Below, piece by piece: positions 8,891-17,858 of a stretch of DNA of 64,000 nt. The stretch's first letter is position 1; each line of letters opens with the position of its first letter. Position numbers and translations under genes: made by a program. The DNA is from Paenibacillus glacialis. Lineage in GTDB: Bacteria > Bacillota > Bacilli > Paenibacillales > Paenibacillaceae. Under the pieces are notes generated by a model. The model ran no database searches. It was not told the origin of the DNA and worked only from the letters and a program-made list of their open reading frames with translations. The DNA lies in contig NZ_LVJH01000026.1 of NCBI RefSeq assembly GCF_001637205.1, positions 1 to 64,000 of the forward strand. The letters are read 5' to 3'.

Positions 8891-10062
8891 TAACTGTCCC
8901 CCCTTGCAACAGGCATCCGGACATGGAGTGCAAATCCCTTCATAGGCTCACTTTGCACACTTAATTGACCTCCGATGGCCTCAATTCTTTCTTCCATCGA
9001 TTTCAGACCAAACCCATATATGAATGAATCGCTGCCGCTTCCATTGTCCTTTACCTTAATATGAATCGTATCTTGCTGCTCATGGACAGAGATCTCAATT
9101 GTACTTGCTTTGCCATGTTTTAGCGCATTGGTAATCGATTCCTTTATGAAGTTGATCATGACATACTCCTGAAGAGAGATTAGATGGGTGAGCGCCTCAT
9201 AATGCAAAATAAATTGAACGCCCGTCTGCTTCTCAGTATCGGTCATGATCTTCTGTATTCCTTCCTTAAGCCCCAAGTCGCCAATAGTCCCTTCCTTTGC
9301 TTTTAATGTTTTGACAACCTGACGGATGTTGCCGAGTCCTTGCTTCAGCTGCTCGCGTGCGATGAGGATCTTCCGAAGAGATTCCTCCGGTTTTCTAACG
9401 AAGAGCAGTTGGGCACCCTCAAGGGCGACGATCGCTGTAGTTAACGTGTGTCCCACAGTATCATGAACTTCTTCCGCAATCCGCGTTCTCTCTTTTAATG
9501 CCGCCATCTCTTCTCTCATTCTAGCTTCCTGGATCAAAGATTCGTTTAATCGAAGGTTCATATCTCTTTGATTGAGCAGCAGCTTGGTGCTCCAGATTGG
9601 TATTACCAAAAACGAATAGCTCAAAATATGGAACATATTCCGCCATAAATCTTCTCCGCCTGCTGACCACAAAAAAATGTAGGTTAAATATCCGCCATAG
9701 GCAAACGGAAAAGCGTACCACGACTTGTAGTGCAGGAGAAGATCAGCAACAAAGAGAACAAATGCGATACTCTCAATTTCTGTTCCGCTTCGCAGGAATA
9801 GAAGAAAGAGGAGAACGATTTCGACAAGCGGGGATAATGCTGCAATGAGATGATACTTGGGATGATTTAACACTCGTTTCGTGTGTCTTAAAAAATAGAG
9901 CCCTATCAGGATCGCAACAACCATAGAGCCTTTATATTGAGATAATAAAACATAAAGCATTAGCAGGACCACATAAGAGCAAGTCAGCCCATAGAAAAAT
10001 ATTCTCGATACTTTCGTGTTGCTTAATGTATGAACGGTTGAAATATTTATGAGACCACACAT
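8890..10062 (-). CDS. NarL-family sensor histidine kinase
   Basis: 390 residues. Five or six N-terminal membrane helices (about 20-160) are followed by a coiled linker and a HisKA_3 dimerisation domain with His200 in EEVHDTVGHTLTTA. A GHKL ATPase domain follows, with N-box NFIKESITNALKHG and G-box VKDNGSGSDSFIYGFGLKSM. There is no extracellular sensor domain, so it probably senses the membrane or a membrane partner, possibly the CPBP protein encoded just upstream. The stop overlaps the regulator's ATG. The start at 10062 is preceded by a short AAAGG. Confidence 0.92.
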   Translation of the reverse strand: MCGLINISTVHTLSNTKVSRIFFYGLTCSYVVLLMLYVLLSQYKGSMVVAILIGLYFLRHTKRVLNHPKYHLIAALSPLVEIVLLFLLFLRSGTEIESIAFVLFVADLLLHYKSWYAFPFAYGGYLTYIFLWSAGGEDLWRNMFHILSYSFLVIPIWSTKLLLNQRDMNLRLNESLIQEARMREEMAALKERTRIAEEVHDTVGHTLTTAIVALEGAQLLFVRKPEESLRKILIAREQLKQGLGNIRQVVKTLKAKEGTIGDLGLKEGIQKIMTDTEKQTGVQFILHYEALTHLISLQEYVMINFIKESITNALKHGKASTIEISVHEQQDTIHIKVKDNGSGSDSFIYGFGLKSMEERIEAIGGQLSVQSEPMKGFALHVRMPVARGDS

Positions 10063-10081
10063 CCTTTAGAAATCAATCGCT

Positions 10082-10858
10082 TTACAGGACTCCTAGAATA
10101 GCCGCAACAACACCTAGAAGCAATGGAATGGCTTCCACCCCATGAATGATGACGGCCGGCCAAAAGCTACGATATTTGACATTTAAAAAGCCGTAAAAAA
10201 TCGATCCAACGAGAATCAAAGGAATATCCGATACTTTATGAAGGTGGTAAATAGCGAACAAAACGCCGTTCATTGCCCAATCCCATCTTCCAAAGGCTCC
10301 CTTCATCTTCGGCAGCAGAATACCCCGGAAGAACAACTCTTCCCCCAGTAAATAATTAAACAAACAACTGACAAGCGCAATACCGAGCAGATACCAATCA
10401 CCGACAAATTCAGGGGCCAGCAGGTTTTGTATTTTTGCATATTCCTGAGGAGCCATAAACGGGAAAATCCGATTGATAGCTTCCCCCACAAACTCGAACA
10501 AACCTGAGCTTTCAAAGAAAAAAGCGTACAGAATAATCGGAATCGTGAATGAATAAACGAGTTTGTAGACCTTAAACGTTTTCGGATGAACAGGATGATT
10601 TAGCCACAGTCTTTTTTTCAGCTTCGCCCAGCTTAAATTACCCAGTTCTCTTTTCAAGAGGATGACAGATAGTACAAACTGCCAGATCATGCCGATAATC
10701 ATAAGCATCCAATAGAGAATACCAGGATGTATACTGACGATTGGCACCAAAACCGGCATCAATATGAATCTAATAAAGAACATCGGCAACGTGACCAAAG
10801 CCCATAAACCCAATATTTTGCCAACACTATACTGCTTGATTTCTATTTCGTTATTCAA
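10082..10858 (-). CDS. CPBP-family intramembrane metalloprotease (Abi/CAAX type)
   Basis: About 258 residues with some seven membrane helices. It carries the family's motif 1 EELFFRG (Glu-Glu near 176-177 and Arg 181 counted from the upstream GTG) and motif 2 FAIYHLHK with the metal-binding His. In Gram-positives such proteins cleave membrane proteins or peptides, or protect against bacteriocins. The start is chosen at TTG 10858, because AAGGAG is 8 bases away; the GTG at 10867 overlaps that Shine-Dalgarno. First gene of an operon with the kinase and regulator downstream. The linked regulation suggests a response to membrane-active peptides (inference). Confidence 0.88.
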   Translation of the reverse strand: MNNEIEIKQYSVGKILGLWALVTLPMFFIRFILMPVLVPIVSIHPGILYWMLMIIGMIWQFVLSVILLKRELGNLSWAKLKKRLWLNHPVHPKTFKVYKLVYSFTIPIILYAFFFESSGLFEFVGEAINRIFPFMAPQEYAKIQNLLAPEFVGDWYLLGIALVSCLFNYLLGEELFFRGILLPKMKGAFGRWDWAMNGVLFAIYHLHKVSDIPLILVGSIFYGFLNVKYRSFWPAVIIHGVEAIPLLLGVVAAILGVL

Positions 10859-10879
10859 CCTTCTCACTCCTTCTCGACA

Positions 10880-10905
10880 AATATATTTACTGGAGTAAAT
10901 ATATT
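10880..10905 (-). promoter_or_regulatory. perfect 12-bp palindrome at the CPBP-kinase-regulator operon start
   Basis: AATATATTTACT - GG - AGTAAATATATT is an exact inverted repeat with a 2-base centre, ending a few bases before the Shine-Dalgarno of the CPBP gene. Position and symmetry suggest an operator that would block or guide transcription of this operon. The binding protein is unknown: the LuxR-type regulator encoded at the end of the operon or an unlinked repressor are both possible. Confidence 0.65.
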
Positions 10906-11448
10906 AAAAAGGACCATCATATGATAAGTGACGATCGTCATAAACCATGGATAGCATCTGAAAATGTTAGAGAAACAAAAAAGCATCGTGCCGAAAGAAG
11001 GGAGTTCTCCCCACATTCGGACGGTGCTTCCGCTGGTCAGTTATTAGCCCACCAGATTTTTATATAAGTTACTTGATTATAATTAAGCAGTCTTAGCCAA
11101 GTCTGCCGGGGTATAACTAGCTAAGCCTAAGTAAAGATCCCCGCTACTTTCTGAGTGTTGGAATAAGTCGATGGGGCAATAATATCTTCGTATGGCAACC
11201 AAACAGAGCCCACAGAGGTTAATAGACGTTGGGAATTAATCAAAAGAAACTAAATATTATTTTCCTTCCGAAGATATAGAACATGTATCGAAGGTTATAA
11301 ATGTGTTTCGTTAACACAAGGCCCCGCTAGGGATTATCCTGCGGGGCCTTACCATATTACATCATGAAATAAGAGGTACCTTTATAGTAGGCCATGAACC
11401 TTAAAGGGAGATTATATTGAGGTTAGTAATAAATAAAAGCTCCGCGCA
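10906..11448. other. gene-free stretch with two hairpins
   Basis: No supported gene. A strong hairpin AAGGCCCCGC / GCGGGGCCTT at 11318-11350 (13-base loop) looks like a terminator on either strand. An imperfect hairpin AAGCATCGTGCCGAA / TTCGGACGGTGCTT lies near 10981-11035. Both are unassigned to a gene. Confidence 0.5.
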
Positions 11449-11479
11449 GGATGAATCGAGCGTTCGCTCGTATTCGTCC
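11449..11479 (-). terminator. terminator of the SecA2-like gene
   Basis: Stem GGATGAATCGAGCG against CGCTCGTATTCGTCC with a TT loop and one bulge, directly after the stop at 11483. Confidence 0.65.
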
Positions 11480-11482
11480 CGA

Positions 11483-13765
11483 TCAAAATTTTGACCATCC
11501 GAATACCGGCCTCAACATCTTGCGAATCCAATAAGCGATTATCGTCCCTGAGGTCCATGAACTGGGATTCTGCATGTACTCCTTGTATTGATCGTTGATA
11601 ATATACGTCCTAGTGGAAGTAGGGCTCTTCAGACCGAACTTTTCCCACTTCGCCGGATCATTTGAACCTTCGAGCCTTAGGAGCATATTCGCCGACTCAC
11701 TATTTATTTTAGCCGGAATTTGCTCGTATGCTTGGGTGATTTGCACATGAAATTCGTCGATCGGATTGCGGCTAGCAAGGCTCTCCAAGTGGATGCCTTC
11801 GCGAAGGTAAGAAACGTATGCCAAATGGTCAGCCCAGAACTGGTCGATATAAAAAAGCCGTACCCGCTGCTCCGAAGGGCTCATCTGTTTCTCGCCTTTC
11901 AAAATTGCGAGCCGCTCCCCGTATAGAATTCGCCTCTGATCCTCCACCATATCCGAATAACAGTTCAGTTCCTGGCGGATATCGAAGTTTTGGCCCATAA
12001 TAATGTGCTGAATTTGTCCAATTTTGCTGCGGAGCACCGAATCTTCGAGAGCCTCATCCTGCCTAAGATTGCGAATCGCTTTATTGATACCGAACCGAAG
12101 CATTAACTCGTCCTCCAAGCTTACGAAAAATACAGAAGCTCCCGGGTCACCTTGGCGACCCGAACGCCCGCGCAGTTGGTCGTCGATCCGCACGCTTTCG
12201 TTCACATGCGTACCAATCACGTACAACCCGCCCAGCTTGGCGACAACTTCCCCTTGCGTGGGGTTGCCGCCGCCAAGCCGAATGTCGACGCCGCGTCCCG
12301 CCATATTCGTAGACACCGTCACGGCGCCGATTTCTCCCGCTTTGGCGATGATCTCGGCTTCTTTTGCGTCGTTTTTCGCATTAAGAACATGGCAAGGTAC
12401 GTCGGCAACCGTTAGCGCCTCCGCCAGCATGTTAGACTCTCCGACACTTGACGTACCAATGAGAATCGGACGTCCCGTCGCATGGGCGGATGAGATTTCT
12501 TGTACAAGCGCCTTAAGTTTGGCTTCTTTATGGGTATAAATCCGGTGCGAATGGTCAATCCGTATGTTTGGCCGGTTCGGTGGAATTTGCACGACCTGCA
12601 GCACATAAATATCTTCGAAATCCATTGCGGAGGCCTGCGCGGTAGCCGTCATTCCGCAAATCTTCGGATACAGGCTAATGAAGTGTTGAAGGGTAATCGT
12701 ACCGAGAATTTTCCCGCCGGCTAAGGACTGCATCCCTTCTTTAGCCGCAAGCGCGGCTTGCAGCCCGTCCGGCAAATGCCTGTTCTCCGCCACACGGCCG
12801 GTATATTCGTCGATCAGCTCGATATTACCGTCCCGGACGATGTAATCGACGTCTTTTTTCAATAACAATTCCGCATGCAGCGCGCAATTTAACGATATTA
12901 ACAAATGACTATGATGGCTTTCGTACAAATTGTCGCATCCCAGCAGCGATTCCGCTTTCGCAGAGCCCGTTTCATTCAAATAAACGTTCCGCATGAACTC
13001 GTCGAAGTCGTAATGCTCTACTTGCGCGAGCTGCCGAGCCACTTCTGCGAAACGAATGCCGTCGTTGCCGAAAGAGCCCGGTTCGCCGGCGATGACTAGC
13101 GGCACCCGCGCTTCGTCGAGAAGCAGTGAATCCGCTTCGTCGACGATGACGTAGTGGAAAGGACGATGCACGGTATCGGCTTCGTCTAGTGCGATCATGT
13201 CGCGCAAATAATCGAATCCCGCCTCTTTAGCCGTAACGTAGGTTATATCCTTGGCGTACGCTTCCCGTTTCTCGAACAGGCTCATGCCCGCTTGAACCGA
13301 GTTTACCGTTAACCCGAGGAAACGATAGATCGGGCCCATCCACTCCGCATCTCGATTTGCCAAATAATCGTTAAAAGTCAGCACATGAACGCCTTCGCCA
13401 GTTAGCGCATGTAGATAAGCAGGCATAACAGCAGAGAGCGTTTTTCCTTCACCGGTATGCTGCTCGATCAAAAATCCCTCGTGCAGAGCGATGGCAGCCA
13501 TGATCTGGACATCGTAGGGCTGTAATCCGAGCGTTCTCTTTGCTGCCTCACAAACTAGCGCATAGGCATCGACAAGCAGCTCGTCCAAAGGCGTACCCGA
13601 TTTTGCTTCCTTATTCAGCCAGAGAGATTCCGCTTGCAGCTGCTTTTCGTCCCATGCTTCCAAATTCCGTTTCCTGATGAGCTCCGCTTTGTCCCGATAG
13701 CCTTTCAGCTTATGCCGGGTATCGCGGTCTTTGAATTCTCGCATCAACTTGACGGCTAAATTCAT
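11483..13765 (-). CDS. secA2: SecA2-like preprotein translocase ATPase
   Basis: 760 residues, shorter than housekeeping SecA. The DEAD-motor has Walker A HTGEGKTLSA (GEGKT at 105-109), LTFNDYLANRDAEWM, ITYVTAKEAGFDYLRD, Walker B VDEADSLLLDEAR (DEAD at 209-212), TNMAGRGVDIRLG and the arginine-finger GRSGRQGDPG. The C-terminal zinc-binding Cys tail of SecA1 is absent; the protein ends VFGWSKF. This fits an accessory SecA2 that drives export of a restricted set of proteins through SecYEG. No accessory SecY2 or Asp genes and no obvious dedicated substrate are adjacent. Downstream of the ABC exporter genes on the same strand, separated by about 40 bases. GC content looks higher than its neighbours, a possible sign of separate origin. 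Confidence 0.88.
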   Translation of the reverse strand: MNLAVKLMREFKDRDTRHKLKGYRDKAELIRKRNLEAWDEKQLQAESLWLNKEAKSGTPLDELLVDAYALVCEAAKRTLGLQPYDVQIMAAIALHEGFLIEQHTGEGKTLSAVMPAYLHALTGEGVHVLTFNDYLANRDAEWMGPIYRFLGLTVNSVQAGMSLFEKREAYAKDITYVTAKEAGFDYLRDMIALDEADTVHRPFHYVIVDEADSLLLDEARVPLVIAGEPGSFGNDGIRFAEVARQLAQVEHYDFDEFMRNVYLNETGSAKAESLLGCDNLYESHHSHLLISLNCALHAELLLKKDVDYIVRDGNIELIDEYTGRVAENRHLPDGLQAALAAKEGMQSLAGGKILGTITLQHFISLYPKICGMTATAQASAMDFEDIYVLQVVQIPPNRPNIRIDHSHRIYTHKEAKLKALVQEISSAHATGRPILIGTSSVGESNMLAEALTVADVPCHVLNAKNDAKEAEIIAKAGEIGAVTVSTNMAGRGVDIRLGGGNPTQGEVVAKLGGLYVIGTHVNESVRIDDQLRGRSGRQGDPGASVFFVSLEDELMLRFGINKAIRNLRQDEALEDSVLRSKIGQIQHIIMGQNFDIRQELNCYSDMVEDQRRILYGERLAILKGEKQMSPSEQRVRLFYIDQFWADHLAYVSYLREGIHLESLASRNPIDEFHVQITQAYEQIPAKINSESANMLLRLEGSNDPAKWEKFGLKSPTSTRTYIINDQYKEYMQNPSSWTSGTIIAYWIRKMLRPVFGWSKF

Positions 13766-13804
13766 CGGAATTTGATCCCTCCTCGGTAGAAATACGCGAT
13801 TCTA

Positions 13805-14518
13805 TTACTCATCCTTTAACCGTCGTTGATACAAAACAACAGACACAATCGTTAATACAACCGTCCATGCTAAAATAATGAGGAGGGGTTTTAATAAATC
13901 ACCCGTCGTAAAGCCTATATTCGGTATACCTAGCAAATACACAAGTTGACTGCTCGGTACGTACTCCAGCACTTTCAAGATCGGATAATCATCCACCAGA
14001 AACGCTCCCCCTGGCGCCCCAGTGAAGATGACCGCTACAGGAATTATAGATAAGGATGCTTCAAGCACCGTCTGGGAGAATAAACCACATATCGTCCCGG
14101 CTGCTGTGTATAGAATAATCGAAAGAATGATTGCTGCCACAAACGCCCATATACTAGCTGGCTCATAGCCAAGTATATACGTAGAAATAGTCAGAACAAT
14201 AGCAGACATTACAAAGACTAAAGTACTTTTACCGATTAAAACATCCATGGTCGTGGCCGGAGTCATCATTAATGATCGTAAAGTGTTACGCTCCTTTTCT
14301 TCCGCAATTAAGCATGCTTGTACGAAACATGGTAGTATCACAAACGAAGTATTAAGAACAATACCGATAGCTCCATGCAACAAAGACGGGGGTGCACTTC
14401 GAAGAATAAGTGCAAGGCAAATTGGAAAGAGCAACATAATGGAGACCGCATAATTGCGTGAAAACTCTTTGTAATCCTTCACGAATATCGCTCGAGCACG
14501 TTTTAATGAGATACTCAT
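13805..14518 (-). CDS. ABC-2-type exporter permease
   Basis: 237 residues with six membrane helices and the ABC-2 pattern in which a cytoplasmic stretch EEKERNTLRSLMMTPATTMD links helices 2 and 3. It pairs with the ATPase encoded immediately upstream (stop and start codons overlap). The transporter probably exports a peptide, drug or lipid-linked compound. Expression is likely under the LytTR regulator encoded at the head of the cluster. Confidence 0.88.
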   Translation of the reverse strand: MSISLKRARAIFVKDYKEFSRNYAVSIMLLFPICLALILRSAPPSLLHGAIGIVLNTSFVILPCFVQACLIAEEKERNTLRSLMMTPATTMDVLIGKSTLVFVMSAIVLTISTYILGYEPASIWAFVAAIILSIILYTAAGTICGLFSQTVLEASLSIIPVAVIFTGAPGGAFLVDDYPILKVLEYVPSSQLVYLLGIPNIGFTTGDLLKPLLIILAWTVVLTIVSVVLYQRRLKDE

Positions 14519-15360
14519 AGTAACTCACTTCCTGTCATTTTAATAAAGATATCACCTAGACTTGGCTCTTTCGTTTCTAATCGATCAATTAACCCTCGTT
14601 TCATCCAATCCGCTATTTGATCAGCCGTTCCCTCATCTATCGGGAGCTCGTAGGCTTCCCCATTTATTAAGTCAACACAGACTACGTTTTCTCGATGCTG
14701 TCGTTTAAGTTCCTTTGGTGAGCCGATGGTTTGGATTTGTCCTTGATACAAAATCGCTACACGGTTACATATCAATTCTGCCTCAGCCATATCATGCGTA
14801 GTTAAAAAAATCGTTGTCCCTTTCTCATTTAAGTAGCGTAAGCCTTTATAAATATGTGATGAGTTTACTGGATCTAAAGCTGAAGTAGGTTCATCTAGAA
14901 ATAATAATTCCGGCTCATGGATAATCGCGCATGCCAACATGACACGCTGACGCATCCCTTTCGATAGGAGATTGACTTTCTTTTTGCGCTCTCCGCTTAA
15001 GTTTACAAACTGCAGCACCTCATCGATCGAAGATCTAGGAAGATTATATAACTTACGATACAGCTCTAGATTTTCCTCAATCGATAATCTCTCATATAGA
15101 CCACTGTTATCCGTCAAAATGCCAAAGCGCATCTTCTGTGCAGACTGCTGCATCATCTCCGCTGGCTGGTTAAATACACTTGCCTGTCCACTTGTTGGAT
15201 TTAATTGCGCAGTTAAAATCTTTATTAATGTTGTTTTTCCTGAACCACTCGGACCGAGGAAACCAAAAATTTCCCCTTTCGGAATTGAAAAAGACACATC
15301 TGTTAACGCATCCTTATTTCCAAATCTCTTTCGAATACGTTCTACTTGGATAACATCCAT
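14515..15360 (-). CDS. ABC exporter ATPase subunit
   Basis: 281 residues from ATG 15360, chosen because AAGGAAGTGG is well placed before it. Walker A GPSGSGKTTLIKIL, Q-loop region, signature LLSKGMRQRVMLA, Walker B LLFLDEPTSALD, and switch His in TTHDMAEAE are all intact. The C-terminal part is the short regulatory extension usual for ABC-2 (antibiotic/Nod type) exporters. Coupled to the permease gene by a 4-base overlap. Confidence 0.92.
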   Translation of the reverse strand: MDVIQVERIRKRFGNKDALTDVSFSIPKGEIFGFLGPSGSGKTTLIKILTAQLNPTSGQASVFNQPAEMMQQSAQKMRFGILTDNSGLYERLSIEENLELYRKLYNLPRSSIDEVLQFVNLSGERKKKVNLLSKGMRQRVMLACAIIHEPELLFLDEPTSALDPVNSSHIYKGLRYLNEKGTTIFLTTHDMAEAELICNRVAILYQGQIQTIGSPKELKRQHRENVVCVDLINGEAYELPIDEGTADQIADWMKRGLIDRLETKEPSLGDIFIKMTGSELL

Positions 15361-15518
15361 TAACACCACTTCCTTAGCGTTGATGCCTTAAGCATATAAA
15401 GATTGCATGCTTCCAGCCATCAAAACCCGCCGAAATGTAGCTTCTATAGCCTGAATGGTACCACCCAATGCTTGATTGGTTCGACATTACTCTGGACATG
15501 GCATATGCTTACGAAGTT

Positions 15519-15537
15519 ATGTTTGCTTCGCAAACAT
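15519..15537 (-). terminator. hairpin after the LytTR regulator gene
   Basis: ATGTTTGC - TTC - GCAAACAT immediately 3' of the stop at 15539. There is no extended U run, so it may only attenuate read-through into the exporter genes. Confidence 0.5.
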
Positions 15538-15538
15538 T

Positions 15539-16474
15539 TTAAATGTTAAGAAGTGCTTTTAATTCATGCAATTTTGAACGCGATAACGGAACCACGGCAT
15601 CTTTACCTGTATTTAATCGCAAGCTGTAGCTATTCTTCGTCCATGTAATAATCTCTCTTACTTTTTGCAGATTAACGATGTAGGATCGATGACACCTAAA
15701 AAATCCGAAATTTAACAATCTCTGCTCGAGCTCGGTTAGCGTCAAAGCACAGTCATAATTGTCCCCACCCACATGAACAAGGATCGAACCATCTATACTT
15801 TCTATAAAATCGATTTCAGGCGGATTAAATAAAATCACTTTGTCATTTCTTTTTGTAGATATCTTCTGCAAGGTTATATTGGCCTCATCTTGTTTCTGTA
15901 CTTCCTGCTTATCCTCTTCTGAGTCCCGAATATCCAATTGATGAAATCCGAATTCATTCAATCGATAAATGGCATCACAGGAAATAATGGCATCCTCTAA
16001 ATTCGAAGTTAAAATTAATACTTGCTTTTCTTTCAAAAGGTCATCTAGAATCCGTTTAAATTGACGACGATCTTGCTCTTCTAAGTAAAAATAGGGTTCC
16101 TCCAGTACAAGTGTAGGCTGATGCGCAAAATAGACACGTAGCAATGTCACATACATCCTTTTCGATGAGCTTAGATCCTTGATTTTTACCTTCCGTTCTT
16201 CTTTTAAAGCAAAATAATCCATTAACAAAGCGACACGCTCATTCCTCTCCGTTACTTTGATTAGAAAAGTGATTAGCTCTTCCACCGTTAAACGCATATA
16301 CTCGCTTTGTTGAGCTCGAAATAAATAAAATTGGGAATGATCAACTAATTGATTCATTAAAAGCTGCTTTCGCTTCAAGTCCGTTATAATGCCAATCGAT
16401 TGGTTCGATGTCATATTTAATTCGATCTTCGGTAGAAATAATTCCCCATCATAATACATTGGTTGAAATTGCAT
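15539..16474 (-). CDS. ABC-ATPase-like / LytTR fusion regulator
   Basis: 311 residues from ATG 16474, preceded by AGGAGG; the longer frame to 16516 lacks a ribosome site. Residues about 1-190 follow the order of an ABC ATPase but have lost its chemistry. Where Walker A should be there is SNQSIGIITDLKRKQ, without GxxGxGKST. The signature reads LSSSKRMYVTLLRVYFA, Walker B is TLVLEEPYFYLEE with Glu for Asp, and the switch His is absent. Residues about 205-311 are a LytTR DNA-binding domain (ILFNPPEIDFIESIDGSILV ... FFRCHRSYIVNLQKV ... VVPLSRSKLHELKALL). It heads the ABC exporter cluster with its own promoter. It probably regulates the exporter, the dead ATPase domain perhaps docking on the transporter (inference). 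Confidence 0.85.
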   Translation of the reverse strand: MQFQPMYYDGELFLPKIELNMTSNQSIGIITDLKRKQLLMNQLVDHSQFYLFRAQQSEYMRLTVEELITFLIKVTERNERVALLMDYFALKEERKVKIKDLSSSKRMYVTLLRVYFAHQPTLVLEEPYFYLEEQDRRQFKRILDDLLKEKQVLILTSNLEDAIISCDAIYRLNEFGFHQLDIRDSEEDKQEVQKQDEANITLQKISTKRNDKVILFNPPEIDFIESIDGSILVHVGGDNYDCALTLTELEQRLLNFGFFRCHRSYIVNLQKVREIITWTKNSYSLRLNTGKDAVVPLSRSKLHELKALLNI

Positions 16475-16515
16475 GCCGTCCTCCTGGTCAGTGCCGCTAT
16501 AGGATATATATAACA

Positions 16516-16544
16516 ATTATAATGTTAGGATACTTTTTTGTCAG
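16516..16544 (-). promoter_or_regulatory. promoter of the LytTR-fusion regulator
   Basis: Minus strand: -35 CTGACA (16539-16544), 17-base spacer, -10 TATAAT (16516-16521), about 40 bases before the ATG. A CAGTAAAAACTGAC inverted motif overlaps the -35 and might be an autoregulatory site. Confidence 0.65.
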
Positions 16545-16595
16545 TTTTTACTGAAAAATATAACGGCATTTAAATACGATAAGAGGGGATTTTTC

Positions 16596-16789
16596 ATGCA
16601 ACAACGCATTCAAAATTTGGATCGGCTCATTCACTCGCGGTAGATCATAAACGTATTTTTGGGGTGGTTCTGCAAGTGGAATCAGGAGATGGACGACTGT
16701 CATTGAGCGGAGGGGCCGGTAATCCATGCCCCGCAAGGAAAGCCGCAAAAAAACTTGCCCTTATTTATGATACGGTTCACCGCAAATGA
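16596..16789 (+). pseudogene. serine hydrolase (beta-lactamase-related), N-terminal remnant
   Basis: An ATG behind AGAGGGG starts MQQRIQNLDRLIHSR, then a frameshift; the continuing frame reads VDHKRIFGVVLQVESGDGRL followed by SLSGGAGN. This is the usual opening of penicillin-binding-protein-like serine hydrolases ahead of the SxxK motif. Nothing of the catalytic part remains. Related to the serine hydrolase family at 37314-47900 by type, not shown to be a copy. Confidence 0.4.
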
Positions 16790-16859
16790 TCTCAAACTAT
16801 CCTGCCCGGGAGCTTAATAAAAAGAACAGGATACCGAAGCACCTGCTCTTCAATGTGTA

Positions 16860-17383
16860 TTATTCAACTCCCTCGATTTGTCCTTGAACCGCTTTTAGGT
16901 CAACAGATAGAAGATCGCGTATCTTTTTCGCCACTCGAAGTTCTGCGTACACTCCCTGTGGAATATTGGGTACAGCATATCTCCCATCTTTGACTAACTG
17001 TGCAATTACCCTAGCATCTTTCACATCATTTTTTGTAGGTGAATTGTCATCTAGCTCCTTGCTCTTCTTTACATGCATCGGGTTTACTACGACAAATTGA
17101 ATACGTTGATCTTTAAGAAAGTGAGCTAGATTGAGCCAGTAGTGACCTGTTGGTTCCATTCCTACAATCACTTTTTCCATCCCTTGATCTTTCATTAGTT
17201 GTTGAATCCAACCTAGAAAGTGATTGAAATCTGAGTTCGTATTTTCAAAATGGAAAACCTTCTTGAACTCCTGCCCTCTAAATCCTGTGCGCGTGCAATG
17301 TGCTTGTACTTAGCGATATCTACGCCAACTATTATCGTTTGAGAAGTGATTTGAGCTATCTTCTCATTTTGGTTATAATTCAT
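16860..17383 (-). pseudogene. IS110-family transposase, N-terminal half, frameshifted
   Basis: ATG 17383 (behind AGGAGG) begins MNYNQNEKIAQITSQTIIVG with VDIAKYKH, the DEDD-type RuvC-like start. A frameshift near 17280 moves to the frame that continues QEFKKVFHFENTNSDFNHFL, then IVGMEPTGHYWLNLAHFLKD and NDVKDARVIAQLVKDGRY. The gene stops at 16860 before the C-terminal Transposase_20 domain. Truncated, non-functional. It is a different IS110 lineage from the remnants at 50226-51276. Confidence 0.85.
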
Positions 17384-17530
17384 ATTATCTGCCTCCTGAT
17401 ATTTGAATTCGTCCCTTTTGCTGGCCAGCTTAGGACAATTCTTATGATATCAAGAGGTCTTTTATTGTTTAAACGTCATTCTTACTCATTACAGGAATGC
17501 TGCCCGTTGGCTTAATCATCATCGGCCACC

Positions 17531-17711
17531 GGAACATATTCTTGAGCTATTTCGGTTAGCGGTACATATTCTTGTCATCCGACAGATGCCGTGTTGTACG
17601 GGTACAATTGATTCGAACCTAATTGGTCCAATAAAAAACAAAAAAACGCACCCAAAATTTGAAAAAGTCCCGGTCTTGACTCCGTGGCTAACGGTACAAG
17701 TTATTGTCCTC
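17531..17711. repeat. dispersed IS-end-like repeats, locus C
   Basis: On the minus strand the block begins TGTCGGATGACAAGAATATG (17584 downward) and contains a second AAGAATATGTTCC unit (17531-17546). A third unit, GGTACAAGTTATTGTCC, lies at 17693-17709. TGTCGGATGACAAGAA also occurs at 3020-3035. Tandem, spaced repeats starting with TG at an element end recall IS21-family multiple terminal repeats (inference). Confidence 0.6.
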
Positions 17712-17786
17712 TTTCAAGCCTTCTCATATTTATTATTAACACAACATCCTGTTCCCCGTTTTCGGCAAGGCCATGACACAGCAAAA

Positions 17787-17858
17787 AACCAGCCAGTCAA
17801 GGGTTTAAGAGTGGAGATTTTGCGACAGCAAAATACTACTCGTCCCTTGACTGGTTGG
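17787..17858. repeat. long-loop inverted repeat
   Basis: AACCAGCCAGTCAAGGG (17787-17803) faces CCCTTGACTGGTTGG (17844-17858). Inside the loop, ATTTTGCGACAGCAAAAT forms a second small hairpin. No neighbouring gene explains it; it may be an IS end or a structured RNA. Confidence 0.45.

Noticed and set aside
12024..12539. 171-codon plus-strand open frame
   Set aside because: Antisense shadow of the SecA2-like gene; Ser/Pro/Arg-rich composition and no ribosome site.
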